Shown piece by piece: positions 19,386 through 28,095 of a stretch of DNA of 64,000 nucleotides; position 1 is the stretch's first letter, and each line of letters opens with the position of its first letter. The translations under genes and the position numbers were made by a program. Source of the stretch: Halomonas lysinitropha (GTDB lineage: Bacteria > Pseudomonadota > Gammaproteobacteria > Pseudomonadales > Halomonadaceae); assembly GCF_902500215.1 (NCBI RefSeq), contig NZ_CABVOU010000046.1, positions 64,136 to 128,135 of the forward strand, written 5' to 3'. Under the pieces are notes generated by a model that saw only the letters and a program-made list of their open reading frames with translations, was not told the DNA's origin and did not search any database.

Positions 19386-19700
19386 ATGAAATCACCCAAT
19401 CAGCGACAGCCCATGGATGAGCGCGAGAAGTTGCGCAAGTTTCGCGAACTCGATGATGCCTTCTCCGATGCACTGCGCGAACTCGAACGTCCCGATAGCA
19501 AACTCGATATTCCCACCGGCCCGCCGGTCCGCTCACTTGAATGCCTGGAACAGAAGGCGCGGGCCGCGCGCCAGGACGAGCAGGCTCTCCAGCGTGCCTT
19601 CGAGCAGCGTCTCAAGGCCCTGATGACCGAGTATGCCCAGCCGGCGGAGAGCGTCAGCTGCCTGCTGCGGACCCTCGAATCTCTTGGCCGGATTGCCTGA
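19386..19700 (+). CDS. Small coiled-coil protein resembling the MvaT oligomerisation region, lacking a DNA-binding domain
   Basis: 104 residues, soluble and highly charged. Residues ~55-95 (QALQRAFEQRLKALMTEYA then QPAESVSCLL) align with MvaT LKAELEFKEKLEALMREY then NKSAADVIALI, sharing L-ALM-EY and the following AxxV..L spacing. The MvaT C-terminal KNP...RGGN block is absent; the protein ends shortly after the coiled coil. Third codon positions are GC-rich as in a real gene. ATG 19386 follows a weak gga; ATG 19413 is an alternative. The ORF looks real; a role as partner or antagonist of MvaT is my inference. Confidence 0.6.
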   Translation: MKSPNQRQPMDEREKLRKFRELDDAFSDALRELERPDSKLDIPTGPPVRSLECLEQKARAARQDEQALQRAFEQRLKALMTEYAQPAESVSCLLRTLESLGRIA

Positions 19701-19745
19701 CAAGCGCCTTCCCATGCCGTCAGTGTCCGTTACCGCTAGCGCCAC

Positions 19746-20621
19746 TCACCTGTATCGATAGACGCGTAGGCTCGGCAGGAAGGCCGTGTCTTCCAGCCGC
19801 TCGTCGCTGCGCCGGGCCCGGGTGCGGGTAGCAGGCGGGTGAGAAGGCGGCAGATTGTGGTCGGGCAGCCGGCCATCGGGGCTCGGCACGAACAGCGGCA
19901 GGGCGATGTTCATGGCCCGCCGGCTGCGGCCATCCTCGAGCGGTTCGCGATAGAAGAGGTTGGCACGCATCAGGGGGGCCTGGCTCTGCACCTGGGCCAG
20001 CGGCTCGCCATCGGGGATGCCGGCCAGCTGTCGCAACTGGATGCGTATGTGAGGTGCGTCACTGTCCAGCGCCAGCAGCTTTTCCTCGGCCTCGCGCACC
20101 GTCAGCCGCTTGATTGAGCGCCCGCTGGCATACCAGGCCAGGCGCACCCGGGCTACCGGGGCCTCGGCCAGGGGAATCGTCCGCCAGCACTGCTTGAGAT
20201 GCAGCCTGGCGAGCCCCGTGCCTTGCAGGTGTTCGTGCAGAGCCGGATGCCGGAAGGGCAGCACCGCCTTGACCTCCGGGATCAGCGATGGAACCTCGCT
20301 GCGTATCTCGGCCAGCAGGGCGGCGAAGACCTTCTTGGTGGCATTTACCCGGGCGACCGCCTCCATCACCGCCTCGTCGGCCGCCACCAGGCCTACATGG
20401 CTGCGGGTGGCGCGACCGTCCTGACCATCCTGGTACCAGACGTCGAGCAGCGCGTGACGCAGCCAGGCGGCATCGGCCGTGTCGCCTTCGAAGGACCAGG
20501 CCGACGCACCCGAGGCCTGCCAGGTCGCCACCAGGGTATCGGTCTCCTCCACCAGGCGATCGAAGAGGGCTTCAAGCTCCGCCAACAGGCGGTATTCCGG
20601 GCGCTGCCCGTCGCGGCTCAC
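19746..20621 (-). CDS. tus: Tus-like DNA replication terminus site-binding protein
   Basis: 291 residues from a GTG at 20621 that overlaps the yacG stop (GTGA), so translation is probably coupled; E. coli Tus has 309. Shared order with Tus: CWRTIPLAEAPVARVRLAWY versus AYRTLTVLHDPATLRFGWA, then IKRLTVREAEEKL versus IKNLHRDEVLAQL, LAGIPDGEPLAQVQ versus IAALPQNAKLKIK, LMRANLFYRE versus QPIARVWYKG, and the ending LPSLRVYRYR versus IPRLHLYVAD. Known role: binds Ter sites and blocks forks in one direction. The alignment is from memory of Tus, so the family call is good but DNA specificity is unknown. The frame extends to 20981 but that part is antisense-like. Confidence 0.75.
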   Translation of the reverse strand: MSRDGQRPEYRLLAELEALFDRLVEETDTLVATWQASGASAWSFEGDTADAAWLRHALLDVWYQDGQDGRATRSHVGLVAADEAVMEAVARVNATKKVFAALLAEIRSEVPSLIPEVKAVLPFRHPALHEHLQGTGLARLHLKQCWRTIPLAEAPVARVRLAWYASGRSIKRLTVREAEEKLLALDSDAPHIRIQLRQLAGIPDGEPLAQVQSQAPLMRANLFYREPLEDGRSRRAMNIALPLFVPSPDGRLPDHNLPPSHPPATRTRARRSDERLEDTAFLPSLRVYRYR

Positions 20622-20851
20622 GACGGCTCGCCGTCCCTGTCCGCACGAGCCAGCAGGGCGTCCAGGTCGCTCTCGTCCATGGCGGGCTCCCCGGCGATGC
20701 GATGGGACTCGTCCGCCCAGGCGCCCAGATCGAGCAGGCGGCAGCGCTTGCTGCAGAAGGGGCGGTAGGGGTTGTCTTCGCGCCACAGCACTTTCTTGCG
20801 GCACTGTGGGCAGGCGACTTCCAGGGGACGCTCGGTGTCTTGCATGTTCAT
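20618..20851 (-). CDS. yacG: DNA gyrase inhibitor / zinc-binding protein YacG
   Basis: 77 residues from ATG 20851 (MNMQDTERP; ATG 20845 is also possible). Zinc site ACPQC and FCSKRC, followed by LLDLGAWADESHRI, the YacG signature. In E. coli YacG binds GyrB and inhibits gyrase. Directly downstream of coaE, as in E. coli, and its stop overlaps the start of the Tus-like gene. Confidence 0.93.
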   Translation of the reverse strand: MNMQDTERPLEVACPQCRKKVLWREDNPYRPFCSKRCRLLDLGAWADESHRIAGEPAMDESDLDALLARADRDGEPS

Positions 20852-20892
20852 ACGTTGTCGTCTTCGGCAGGATGTCGGGGAAGGATGACGAA

Positions 20893-21507
20893 TCACGGCG
20901 CGGGAGGCAAACCGACGGCTTGCCGGTACTGACGGTCGAGCTCGGCCACCTGCCCCTCCAGGCCCGCCTCGTCGGTGGCATTGTCGATCACGTCATCGGC
21001 CCGCGCCAGGCGCTGTGCCCGTGGCATCTGGGCCGCGACGATGGCGCGCGCCTGAGCCTCGTCCACCCCGTCGCGGGCTGCGGTGCGGGCAATCTGGGTG
21101 GCCTCGGGGACATCGATGACCAGACAACGATCGACCATCCTGTCCTGGCCGGACTCGAACAGCAGGGGTGAGATCAGCAGCACATAGGGGGCGTTCTGAG
21201 CCTGGAGCCGCTCGAGATGGGCCGCCAGCCGCTCGCGGATTCGCGGGTGAGTGATCCGCTCCAGCCGCTTGCGCGCCTCGGCATTGGCGAAGACGATCTC
21301 GCGCAGCGCTCGGCGATTCAGGCGGCCGTCGGGCGCGAGGACATCGTGGCCGAACTCCTCGATGATCTCGCCGAGAGCCGGTTCGCCCGGGGCCACGACC
21401 TCTCGGGCCACCTCGTCGGCATCCACCCAGGGGATGCCCCGCGCGGCAAACGCCCGCGCCACCGTGGACTTGCCCGAGGCGATGCCGCCCGTCACGCCGA
21501 TGATCAT
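20893..21507 (-). CDS. coaE: Dephospho-CoA kinase
   Basis: 204 residues; P-loop GVTGGIASGKSTVA, DADEVAREVV and the LLFESG block. Last step of coenzyme A synthesis (phosphorylation of dephospho-CoA at the 3'-hydroxyl of the ribose). Start preceded by ggagg. Lies 42 bases after pilD and just before yacG in the common pilD-coaE-yacG order. Confidence 0.97.
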   Translation of the reverse strand: MIIGVTGGIASGKSTVARAFAARGIPWVDADEVAREVVAPGEPALGEIIEEFGHDVLAPDGRLNRRALREIVFANAEARKRLERITHPRIRERLAAHLERLQAQNAPYVLLISPLLFESGQDRMVDRCLVIDVPEATQIARTAARDGVDEAQARAIVAAQMPRAQRLARADDVIDNATDEAGLEGQVAELDRQYRQAVGLPPAP

Positions 21508-21549
21508 CCTTGCCTCCCTGGTCGTTAGGTTGTCCCAGCCGTGATGAGC

Positions 21550-22401
21550 TTAATAGAGCAGGCCGGTGTAGAGCGCCATCAGCGGCTCGCCGGCCAGCAG
21601 GGCAATCCAGCCGGCCATCACCAGCCAGGGCCCGAAGGGCAGGGGCGCCCCGCGCAGGCGCGGGATGGCCAGCTGGATGAGAATGCCCACCACGGCCCCC
21701 GCCCCGGCGGAGAGGATCAGGACCAGGGGCAGGTATTGCCAGCCCAGCCAGGCGCCCAGGGCCGCCAGCAGCTTGAAGTCGCCGTAGCCCATGCCCTCCT
21801 TGCCGGTGATCAGCTTGAACAGCCAGTAGAAGCTCCACAGCACCAGATAGCCGGCCATGGCGCCGACCACGGCCGAAGGCAGCAGCAGCGGCTGGAAGAG
21901 CAGCTGGTAGAGCAGTCCCGCCCACAGCAGGGGCAGGGTGAGCAGGTCCGGCAGCAACTGGGTGCGCAGGTCGATCACCGCCATGGCCAGCAGGGCCAGG
22001 CAGGCGCCGAGGATGAACAGGGCCTCAAGCGTCGGCCCGTAGAGCGCCAGCACCGACAAGGCCAGTACGCCTCCGGCAAGCTCCACCAGCGGATACTGGG
22101 GGCTGATGCGCGCCTGGCAGCTGGCACAGCGTCCGCGCCGCTTGAACCAGCCCAGCAGCGGGATGTTGTCATGCCAGGCGATGGGGGCCTCGCAGCGCGG
22201 ACAGAGCGAACGGGGCGTCAGCAGGTTGAAGGGGCGTGTATCTTCCGGCTCGAGTTCCAGGGCCGCACGGGCCTCGGCGCGCCAGCCGACCATCAGCATC
22301 ACCGGCAGGCGGGTGATCACCACATTGAGGAAGCTGCCCAGACACAGGCCCAGGACAACCGTGAGGGGCCAGAGCAGAAAGGGGGGAAGGTCGGCGAGCA
22401 A
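21550..22401 (-). CDS. pilD: Prepilin peptidase / N-methyltransferase (PilD/GspO type)
   Basis: 283 residues with about eight membrane segments. The N-terminal cytoplasmic domain has two CxxC pairs (CPRCEAP and CASCQA) for zinc; catalytic aspartates lie in IDLRTQLLPD and GYGDFKLL. Cleaves and N-methylates type IV prepilins or type II secretion pseudopilins at the inner membrane. The best start is TTG 22401 with aggag 8 bases upstream, a less common start codon. No pilBC genes are adjacent in the window. Confidence 0.93.
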   Translation of the reverse strand: MLADLPPFLLWPLTVVLGLCLGSFLNVVITRLPVMLMVGWRAEARAALELEPEDTRPFNLLTPRSLCPRCEAPIAWHDNIPLLGWFKRRGRCASCQARISPQYPLVELAGGVLALSVLALYGPTLEALFILGACLALLAMAVIDLRTQLLPDLLTLPLLWAGLLYQLLFQPLLLPSAVVGAMAGYLVLWSFYWLFKLITGKEGMGYGDFKLLAALGAWLGWQYLPLVLILSAGAGAVVGILIQLAIPRLRGAPLPFGPWLVMAGWIALLAGEPLMALYTGLLY

Positions 22402-22549
22402 GGGGGTAACTCCTGTCCAGTCGTATCCGGTCCAACATTGTATCGGGGGATAGCGTCAATTGCCCGGATACTCCGTGATGCAGGCAGACTGTCCTGTGCC
22501 GAGGCTTTGGTCTAGAATCGGCTCCCTTTCATGTTTCTAAGGCACGATC

Positions 22550-23563
22550 ATGACCCAGATGCTCGGACCGGTGATGATGGATCTGGAGGGCCAGAGCCTG
22601 ACCCCCGAGGAGCGCGAGCTGCTGGTGTGCCCCGAGGTCGGGGGCGTGATCCTGTTTGCCCGCAACATCGCCTCGGCCGGCCAGGTCCGCACGCTGTGTG
22701 ACGAGATCCGTCGCGTGCGTCCCGATCTGCTGCTGGCGGTCGATCAGGAGGGAGGACGGGTCCAGCGGCTGCGCGAGGGGGTTACCCGTCTGCCGGCGAT
22801 GGGACGCCTGGGCCGCGACTTTGCCCAGCAGCCCGAGGTAACACTGCGTCTATCTCAGGATGCCGGCTGGCTGCTGGGCATGGAACTGGCGGCCTGTGGC
22901 CTCGATCTCTCCTTCGCGCCAGTACTGGATGTGGACGGTGGCACCTCCAGCGTGATTGGCGATCGCAGCTTCTCCTCGGACCCTTGGGCGGTGGCCCGCC
23001 TGGGCCGTGCCTTCCTCGATGGTCTGCACGAAGCGGGCATGGTGGCCGTGGGCAAGCATTTCCCGGGCCACGGTGGTGTGGCGGCCGACTCGCATCATGA
23101 GCTTCCCGTGGATGGGCGTTCCCTGGAAGAGCTGCGCCGCCACGACCTCCTGCCCTTCGCCGAGTTGGCGCCCCGCCTCGATGCGGTGATGCCCGCGCAT
23201 GTCGTCTATCCCGGCTTCGACTCCCGTCCGGCGGGCTTCTCGCCGGCCTGGCTAGGCATGCTGCGCGAGAGCCTGGGCTTCAAGGGAGTGATCTTCTCCG
23301 ACGACCTGAGCATGAGCGGAGCGGCCTCCGCCGGCACGCCCGCAGAGCGCGCCCGGCTGGCGCTGGCGGCGGGGTGCGACATGCTGCTGGTGTGCAATGA
23401 CCGCAGCGCAGCCCGTGAGGTGCTGGATGCTTGCCGAGGACGCCAGGCGCGTCGCGCCACGCGCCTGCGCTACGGCCGGGCCCGCCCCGACCTCAAGGCG
23501 CTGGAGGCTCTGTCACGCTGGCGTCGCATCCACGCGCGGCTCGAGGCGATGGCCGCGGGCTGA
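22550..23563 (+). CDS. nagZ: Beta-N-acetylhexosaminidase
   Basis: 337 residues, glycoside hydrolase family 3. The signature KHFPGHGGVAADSHHELPVD carries the catalytic histidine/aspartate pair of NagZ, and VDQEGGRVQRLR lies in the substrate pocket. Removes GlcNAc from anhydromuropeptides in the cytoplasm during cell-wall recycling; in beta-lactamase-bearing relatives this feeds AmpR signalling. Divergent from pilD and 41 bases before the phosphoribosyltransferase gene. Confidence 0.95.
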   Translation: MTQMLGPVMMDLEGQSLTPEERELLVCPEVGGVILFARNIASAGQVRTLCDEIRRVRPDLLLAVDQEGGRVQRLREGVTRLPAMGRLGRDFAQQPEVTLRLSQDAGWLLGMELAACGLDLSFAPVLDVDGGTSSVIGDRSFSSDPWAVARLGRAFLDGLHEAGMVAVGKHFPGHGGVAADSHHELPVDGRSLEELRRHDLLPFAELAPRLDAVMPAHVVYPGFDSRPAGFSPAWLGMLRESLGFKGVIFSDDLSMSGAASAGTPAERARLALAAGCDMLLVCNDRSAAREVLDACRGRQARRATRLRYGRARPDLKALEALSRWRRIHARLEAMAAG

Positions 23564-23604
23564 AACGTTTTCCCGATTTTCCGACTCCCTTCAAGAGCCG
23601 ACCG

Positions 23605-24186
23605 ATGATGTCCCGACTCGATGCCGATTCCCTGACGTCCCTGAGCGACATGCGCGATGTCATGGACAATGCCGACTGTCTGATCTCGCAACCCGAAGTC
23701 GAACGTGCCCTGGACCGCATGGCGGACGAGATCACCCGCGACCTGGGTGATCGCCTGCCGGTCTTCTACTGCGTGATGAACGGGGGCTTGATCACCACCG
23801 GCCACCTGCTGACGCGACTGGGCTTTCCGCTGGAGGTCGACTATCTCCACGCAACGCGCTACCGGGGTGGCCTGCGGGGTGGTGAGCTGTTCTGGCGGGT
23901 CTCCCCGGAGGTGCCCATGGCCGGTCGCCACGTGGTGATCGTCGATGACATCCTCGACGAGGGCGCCACCCTGGCCGCCATTCTCGACTACTGCCGGCAG
24001 GCGGGAGCGGCGAGCATCTCCACGGCGGTGCTGGTCGACAAGCAGCACGCGCGCAAGGCGGTGCCCGGGCTCCGGGCGGATTACTGCAGCCTGGAAGTCG
24101 CCGACCGCTATGTCTTCGGCTTCGGCATGGACTACAAGGGCTACTGGCGTAACGCACCGGGGATCTATGCGCCCAAGGGGCTCTGA
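23605..24186 (+). CDS. hpt: Hypoxanthine-guanine phosphoribosyltransferase
   Basis: 193 residues from ATG 23605 (a second ATG follows at 23608). The PRPP-binding loop is HVVIVDDILDEGATLAAI; VFYCVMNGGLITTGHLL precedes it. Salvages hypoxanthine and/or guanine to nucleotides with PRPP. The frame extends back into nagZ but the upstream part is out-of-frame shadow. Convergent with the acyl-CoA synthetase gene across a composite repeat element. Confidence 0.9.
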   Translation: MMSRLDADSLTSLSDMRDVMDNADCLISQPEVERALDRMADEITRDLGDRLPVFYCVMNGGLITTGHLLTRLGFPLEVDYLHATRYRGGLRGGELFWRVSPEVPMAGRHVVIVDDILDEGATLAAILDYCRQAGAASISTAVLVDKQHARKAVPGLRADYCSLEVADRYVFGFGMDYKGYWRNAPGIYAPKGL

Positions 24187-24189
24187 GCG

Positions 24190-24426
24190 CCAAGCAGCCT
24201 TGGCCCAATGTTGTGGGAGCTGTCGGTTCGAAGCCTCGACTTTCACCGCGAAAAGTGGAGTGCACGAGGTATTGTGGGAGCGGTGCTCGCACCGCGAAAA
24301 GCGGAGGGCGAAAATCGCCGTGCAAGCACAGCTCCCACATTATTGCCGGTGCCATCATCCTGTTCGGCGCTCGGCGCTCGGCGCTCGGCGCTCGGCGCTC
24401 GGCGCTCGGCGCTCGGCGCTCGGCGC
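24190..24426. repeat. Composite repeat element, copy 1 (octamer unit, REP-like palindromes, 9-copy heptamer array)
   Basis: It fills the gap between convergent hpt and the acyl-CoA synthetase gene. Order: one ccaagcag unit starting 3 bases after the hpt stop; REP-like DNA with tgtgggagc heads at 24212 and 24273 and the inverse gctcccaca at 24331; then nine perfect tcggcgc heptamers (24364-24426). The last heptamer abuts the TAA of the minus-strand gene (24427). The hairpin gcggtg-ctcg-caccgc (24280-24295) forms the REP core. The whole is near-identical to 30227-30451, except that a 15-base stretch near the right inverted end is missing here. Confidence 0.9.
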
Positions 24427-26118
24427 TTACGCCAATCCCAGCTCGTGGGTGGCTTCCTCGCGCATCTTGAACTTCTGGATCTTGCCGGTGACGGTCATCG
24501 GGAAGTCATCGACGAACTTCACGTAGCGCGGGACCTTGTAGTGAGCGATCTGGCCCTTGCAGAAGGCCTTGAGCGCCTCCTCGTCGAGCGACTCACCCTC
24601 GCTCAGCTTGACCCAGGCCATCACCTCCTCGCCGTACTTCTCGTCGGGCACGCCGATCACCTGCACATCCGAGATGGCCGGATGGGTGTAGAGGAAGTCC
24701 TCGATCTCGCGGGGATAGATGTTCTCACCCCCGCGGATGATCATGTCCTTGATGCGCCCGACGATCGACACATAGCCCTCTTCGTCCATGGTGGCCAGAT
24801 CGCCGGTGTGCATCCAACCGGCCGCATCGATGGCCTTGTCGGTCGCTTCCGGGTTGTTCCAGTAGCCGAGCATCACGCTGTAGCCGCGGGTGCAGAGCTC
24901 GCCGGTCTCGCCGCGGGGCACCACGGCACCGGTATCCGGGCTGACCAGCTTGACCTCCAGGTGGGGGTGGATGGTGCCCACCGTGGTGACGCGCTTCTCC
25001 AGCGGCGCATCGGTCTGGGTCTGGGTGCTCACCGGGCTGGTCTCGGTCATGCCGTAGCAGATGGTGACGTCCTGCATGTTCATGCGGTCGATCACATTGC
25101 GCATCACCTCGATGGGGCAGATGGAGCCGGCCATGATGCCGGTGCGCAGGCTCGAGAGATCGAAGGCCTCGAACTCGGGATGCTCCAGTTCGGCGATGAA
25201 CATGGTCGGCACCCCGTAGAGGGTGGTGGCCTTCTCCTCGGAGACGGCGCGTAGCGTCTGCTCGGGTTCGAAGCCGTCGCCGGGATAGATCATGGTGGCG
25301 CCGTGGGTCACACAGCCCAGGTTGCCCATCACCATGCCGAAGCAGTGATAGAGCGGTACCGGAATCACCATGCGATCCTTTTCGGTGAGGTTCATGGTGC
25401 GGGCCACGAAGAAGCCGTTGTTGAGGATGTTGTGGTGGGAGAGGGTGGCTCCCTTCGGCGCGCCTGTGGTTCCCGAGGTGTACTGGATGTTGATCGGGTC
25501 ATCGAACTGCAGGCTGGCCTGGATATCGGCCAGGTGCTCGGCGGAGGTCTCGTCGGCGTGGGAGAGCATCGACTGCCAGCTGAACATCCCGGTCAGGGCG
25601 CGCTCCGCGTCGAGGCAGATCACGCGCTTGAGGTCGGGCAGCCTGGCGCTGGAGAAGGTGCCGGGGCCACCCTCACGCAGTTCCGGGGCGAGCTCGGCCA
25701 GGGTGGCGACATAGTCGGACGCCTTGAAGGAGCCCTGCAGGATCAGCGTCGAGGCGCCGGACTGCTTGAGGGCATACTCGAGCTCGTGGGTGCGATAGCT
25801 GGGATTGATGTTGACCAGAATGGCGCCGATCTTCGCCGTGGCGAACTGGGTGATGGTCCATTCGGCACAGTTGGGTGACCAGATGCCGACGCGGTCTCCC
25901 TTGTCCACTCCCAGGGCAAGCAGTGCCCGGGCCGCTTCGTCGACGGCCTGCTGGAGCGCCTTCCAGCTGTAGCGAAGCTCCTGGTGTCGGCTGATCAGGG
26001 CATCGCGCTCGGCGAAGCGCGCCACGGTATCGTCGAAGCAGTCACCGATGGTCTGGCCCTTGAGGGGGGTGTTGCTGGTGCCGCTGACGTAGCTGATCGA
26101 TTGATGTTGGCGTGTCAT
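24427..26118 (-). CDS. AMP-binding acyl-CoA synthetase (medium/short-chain type)
   Basis: 563 residues of the ANL superfamily. Motif [18 protein letters not shown] binds [14 protein letters not shown] and [22 protein letters not shown] are the adenylate and hinge blocks; the C-terminal lysine lies in [12 protein letters not shown]. Activates a carboxylic acid to its acyl-CoA. It follows the MerR regulator gene by 81 bases on the same strand and sits next to branched-chain acyl-CoA catabolic genes, so a branched or medium-chain acid is a reasonable guess. Its stop codon touches the heptamer array. Confidence 0.88.
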   Translation of the reverse strand: MTRQHQSISYVSGTSNTPLKGQTIGDCFDDTVARFAERDALISRHQELRYSWKALQQAVDEAARALLALGVDKGDRVGIWSPNCAEWTITQFATAKIGAILVNINPSYRTHELEYALKQSGASTLILQGSFKASDYVATLAELAPELREGGPGTFSSARLPDLKRVICLDAERALTGMFSWQSMLSHADETSAEHLADIQASLQFDDPINIQYTSGTTGAPKGATLSHHNILNNGFFVARTMNLTEKDRMVIPVPLYHCFGMVMGNLGCVTHGATMIYPGDGFEPEQTLRAVSEEKATTLYGVPTMFIAELEHPEFEAFDLSSLRTGIMAGSICPIEVMRNVIDRMNMQDVTICYGMTETSPVSTQTQTDAPLEKRVTTVGTIHPHLEVKLVSPDTGAVVPRGETGELCTRGYSVMLGYWNNPEATDKAIDAAGWMHTGDLATMDEEGYVSIVGRIKDMIIRGGENIYPREIEDFLYTHPAISDVQVIGVPDEKYGEEVMAWVKLSEGESLDEEALKAFCKGQIAHYKVPRYVKFVDDFPMTVTGKIQKFKMREEATHELGLA

Positions 26119-26199
26119 GATGTTTCTCGTCTTGTTGTCGCCTGTGGCGGTGTGCGTGAAACGGGTGATGACGTCGTGGATCGCTCGGGTACTCGCCTC

Positions 26200-26661
26200 T
26201 CAGTCTTCCTGGCCGAGGCTGCCTTCCTGGTCGAGGCTGCGCAGTACCTCCCGGGCACGGTGGTCCACGTCGTCGAGCTCCATGCGCATCAGGCGGATGT
26301 CCTCCAGCTGCCGATCGAGATTGGCCCGCTTGTCGGCCAGTATCTCCAGCAGGCGCCACAGCTGGCGCGCGTTGCCGTCGGGCATGGCGTCGTACATCAT
26401 CACCACCTCGCGAATCTCGGCCAGCGAGAATCCCAACCGCTTGCCGCGCAGGGTCAGTTTCAGGCGCACCCGGTCCTTCTCGCGGTAGATGCGTTTCTGC
26501 CCTTCGCGTCGCGGGGCCAGCAGGCCTTCCTGCTCATAGAAGCGGATGGTGCGCGGCGTGACCTCGAACATCCTCGCCAGCTCACCGATGGTGTAGTGTC
26601 GGTGCTGGCGAGGCAGTGCCTCCTGACTGGCCTCATTGGCCGGAGCGGTTGGCTGTGTCAT
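26200..26661 (-). CDS. MerR-family regulator, LiuR-like
   Basis: 153 residues. The N-terminal winged helix YTIGELARMFEVTPRTIRFYEQEGLL is typical MerR; a long C-terminal dimerisation helix follows (ADKRANLDRQLEDIRLMRMEL). LiuR regulators of branched-chain amino-acid catabolism have this size and lack metal-binding cysteines, as here. It is divergent from the valine genes across a 257-base region holding a strong palindrome. Predicted to control that region and its own operon. Confidence 0.82.
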   Translation of the reverse strand: MTQPTAPANEASQEALPRQHRHYTIGELARMFEVTPRTIRFYEQEGLLAPRREGQKRIYREKDRVRLKLTLRGKRLGFSLAEIREVVMMYDAMPDGNARQLWRLLEILADKRANLDRQLEDIRLMRMELDDVDHRAREVLRSLDQEGSLGQED

Positions 26662-26727
26662 GGCGTCGATCCTGTGGCCGGGTGGTGAACCGGCAGTTTT
26701 CCACCTCGTCTGGCAACACTAGACGAG

Positions 26728-26745
26728 CTTTACGTTAACGTAAAG
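26728..26745. promoter_or_regulatory. LiuR-type palindromic operator
   Basis: ctttacgttaacgtaaag is a perfect 18-bp palindrome, 67 bases before the MerR-family start and 174 bases before the acyl-CoA dehydrogenase start. It matches the ACGT...ACGT style of LiuR sites known in gammaproteobacteria. The adjacent MerR-family gene is the likely binder. Confidence 0.7.
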
Positions 26746-26776
26746 TGCTTGTTCGACCATGGGGTGATATGGGATA

Positions 26777-26796
26777 AACCTAGCAAGTGCTAGGTT
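26777..26796. promoter_or_regulatory. Second palindrome upstream of the valine genes
   Basis: aacctagcaagtgctaggtt has perfect 9-bp arms with a 2-base centre. It differs from the LiuR-like site and resembles TetR-family operators placed before acyl-CoA dehydrogenase genes, so a second regulator not encoded here may act at this promoter. Confidence 0.55.
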
Positions 26797-26918
26797 GGTG
26801 TCCAGTCGCAAGAGGCAATGATGCCGCCGGGATGTCCTCGCGACCTGTCCCGGAACCGAGCGGCCCGGACAATAACCACAAGACGTTATCTACTCATTGC
26901 TGAACAAGAGGATTCCCC

Positions 26919-28085
26919 ATGGACTTCTCCCTGACTGATGACCAGAAGGCGCTGGCTGCGGCCGCCGCCGATTTCGCGAGGGCCGAGCTGGTCGAGCATG
27001 CCGCCGACTGGGACGCGCAATCCCATTTCCCGGTGGACGTCATCCGCCGGGCAGGCGAGGCGGGGTTCCTCGGCATCTATACCCCGGAAGAACACGGCGG
27101 TCTGGGCCTTTCGCGCCTCGAGGCCTCATTGATCTTCGAGCAGCTCGCCCAGGGCTGCGTCTCCACCACCGCCTACCTGACCATCCACAACATGGTGACC
27201 TGGATGATTGCCAGCTGGGGCGACGGTGCCCTGCGTGAAGCCTGGGTCCCCGCCATGGTAGCCGGCGAGGCGCTCGGTTCCTACTGCCTCACCGAGCCGG
27301 GTGCCGGTTCCGATGCCGCCAGCTTGCGCACCAAGGCCGTGCGCGAGGGGGAGGAGTATGTCCTCTCCGGCAGCAAGATGTTTATCTCCGGCGCGGGGGC
27401 CACCGAGGTACTGGTGGTCATGGCCCGTACCGGCGAGCCCGGAAGTGGCGCCGGTGGCGTCTCGGCCATCGTGGTGCCGGCCGATGCCGCGGGTGTCGAG
27501 TACGGCAAGAACGAGGAGAAGATGGGCTGGAAGAGCCAGCCGACATGCCTGGTCAGCTTCGACGGCGTGCGTGTGCCGGTCACCAACCGCCTGGGCGCTG
27601 AAGGGGAAGGCTTCAAGTTCGCCATGAAGGGGCTGGATGGCGGACGCCTGAACATCGCCAGCTGTTCGCTCGGTGCCGCCCAGCAGGCCCTGACCCTGTC
27701 GCGTGACTACCTTGCCGAGCGCAAGCAGTTCGGGCGCGAGCTTTCGAGCTTCCAGGCCCTGCAGTTCAAGCTCGCCGACATGGCCAGCGAATTGACGGCT
27801 GCGCGGCTGATGGTACGTCACGCCGCCTGGCGTCTCGACCAGGGCGACCCCGAAGCCACGGCCCACTGCGCCATGGCCAAGCGCTTCGCTACCGACATGG
27901 GGTTCACTGTCTGCAACGAGGCTCTCCAGCTGCATGGCGGCTATGGTTACATCCGTGAATATCCCCTGGAGCGCCTGGTCCGTGATACCCGCGTGCATCA
28001 GATTCTCGAGGGTACCAATGAGATCATGCGCCTGATCGTCGCCCGCCGCCTGCTGGCCGACGGCGTCATCGAATCCTTGCAATAG
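26919..28085 (+). CDS. Acyl-CoA dehydrogenase, probable isobutyryl-CoA dehydrogenase
   Basis: 388 residues, FAD flavoprotein. YCLTEPGAGSDAASLRT and the C-terminal QLHGGYGYIREYPLERLVRDTR are family signatures; the catalytic glutamate is in QILEGTNEIMR. It oxidises a short acyl-CoA to the enoyl-CoA, passing electrons to ETF. Because the next genes are 3-hydroxyisobutyryl-CoA hydrolase and 3-hydroxyisobutyrate dehydrogenase, isobutyryl-CoA from valine is the probable substrate. Start preceded by agagga; 10 bases before the next gene. Confidence 0.87.
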   Translation: MDFSLTDDQKALAAAAADFARAELVEHAADWDAQSHFPVDVIRRAGEAGFLGIYTPEEHGGLGLSRLEASLIFEQLAQGCVSTTAYLTIHNMVTWMIASWGDGALREAWVPAMVAGEALGSYCLTEPGAGSDAASLRTKAVREGEEYVLSGSKMFISGAGATEVLVVMARTGEPGSGAGGVSAIVVPADAAGVEYGKNEEKMGWKSQPTCLVSFDGVRVPVTNRLGAEGEGFKFAMKGLDGGRLNIASCSLGAAQQALTLSRDYLAERKQFGRELSSFQALQFKLADMASELTAARLMVRHAAWRLDQGDPEATAHCAMAKRFATDMGFTVCNEALQLHGGYGYIREYPLERLVRDTRVHQILEGTNEIMRLIVARRLLADGVIESLQ

Positions 28086-28095
28086 GAGTCCTCAG

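Noticed and set aside
19746..20981. 411-codon version of the Tus-like gene
   Set aside because: The first 120 codons run through yacG and part of coaE in another frame and are Arg/Pro-rich; the GTG at 20621 is supported.
24208..25254. Plus-strand frame through the REP element and heptamer array
   Set aside because: The repeat-encoded peptide and the antisense of the acyl-CoA synthetase explain it; not a gene.
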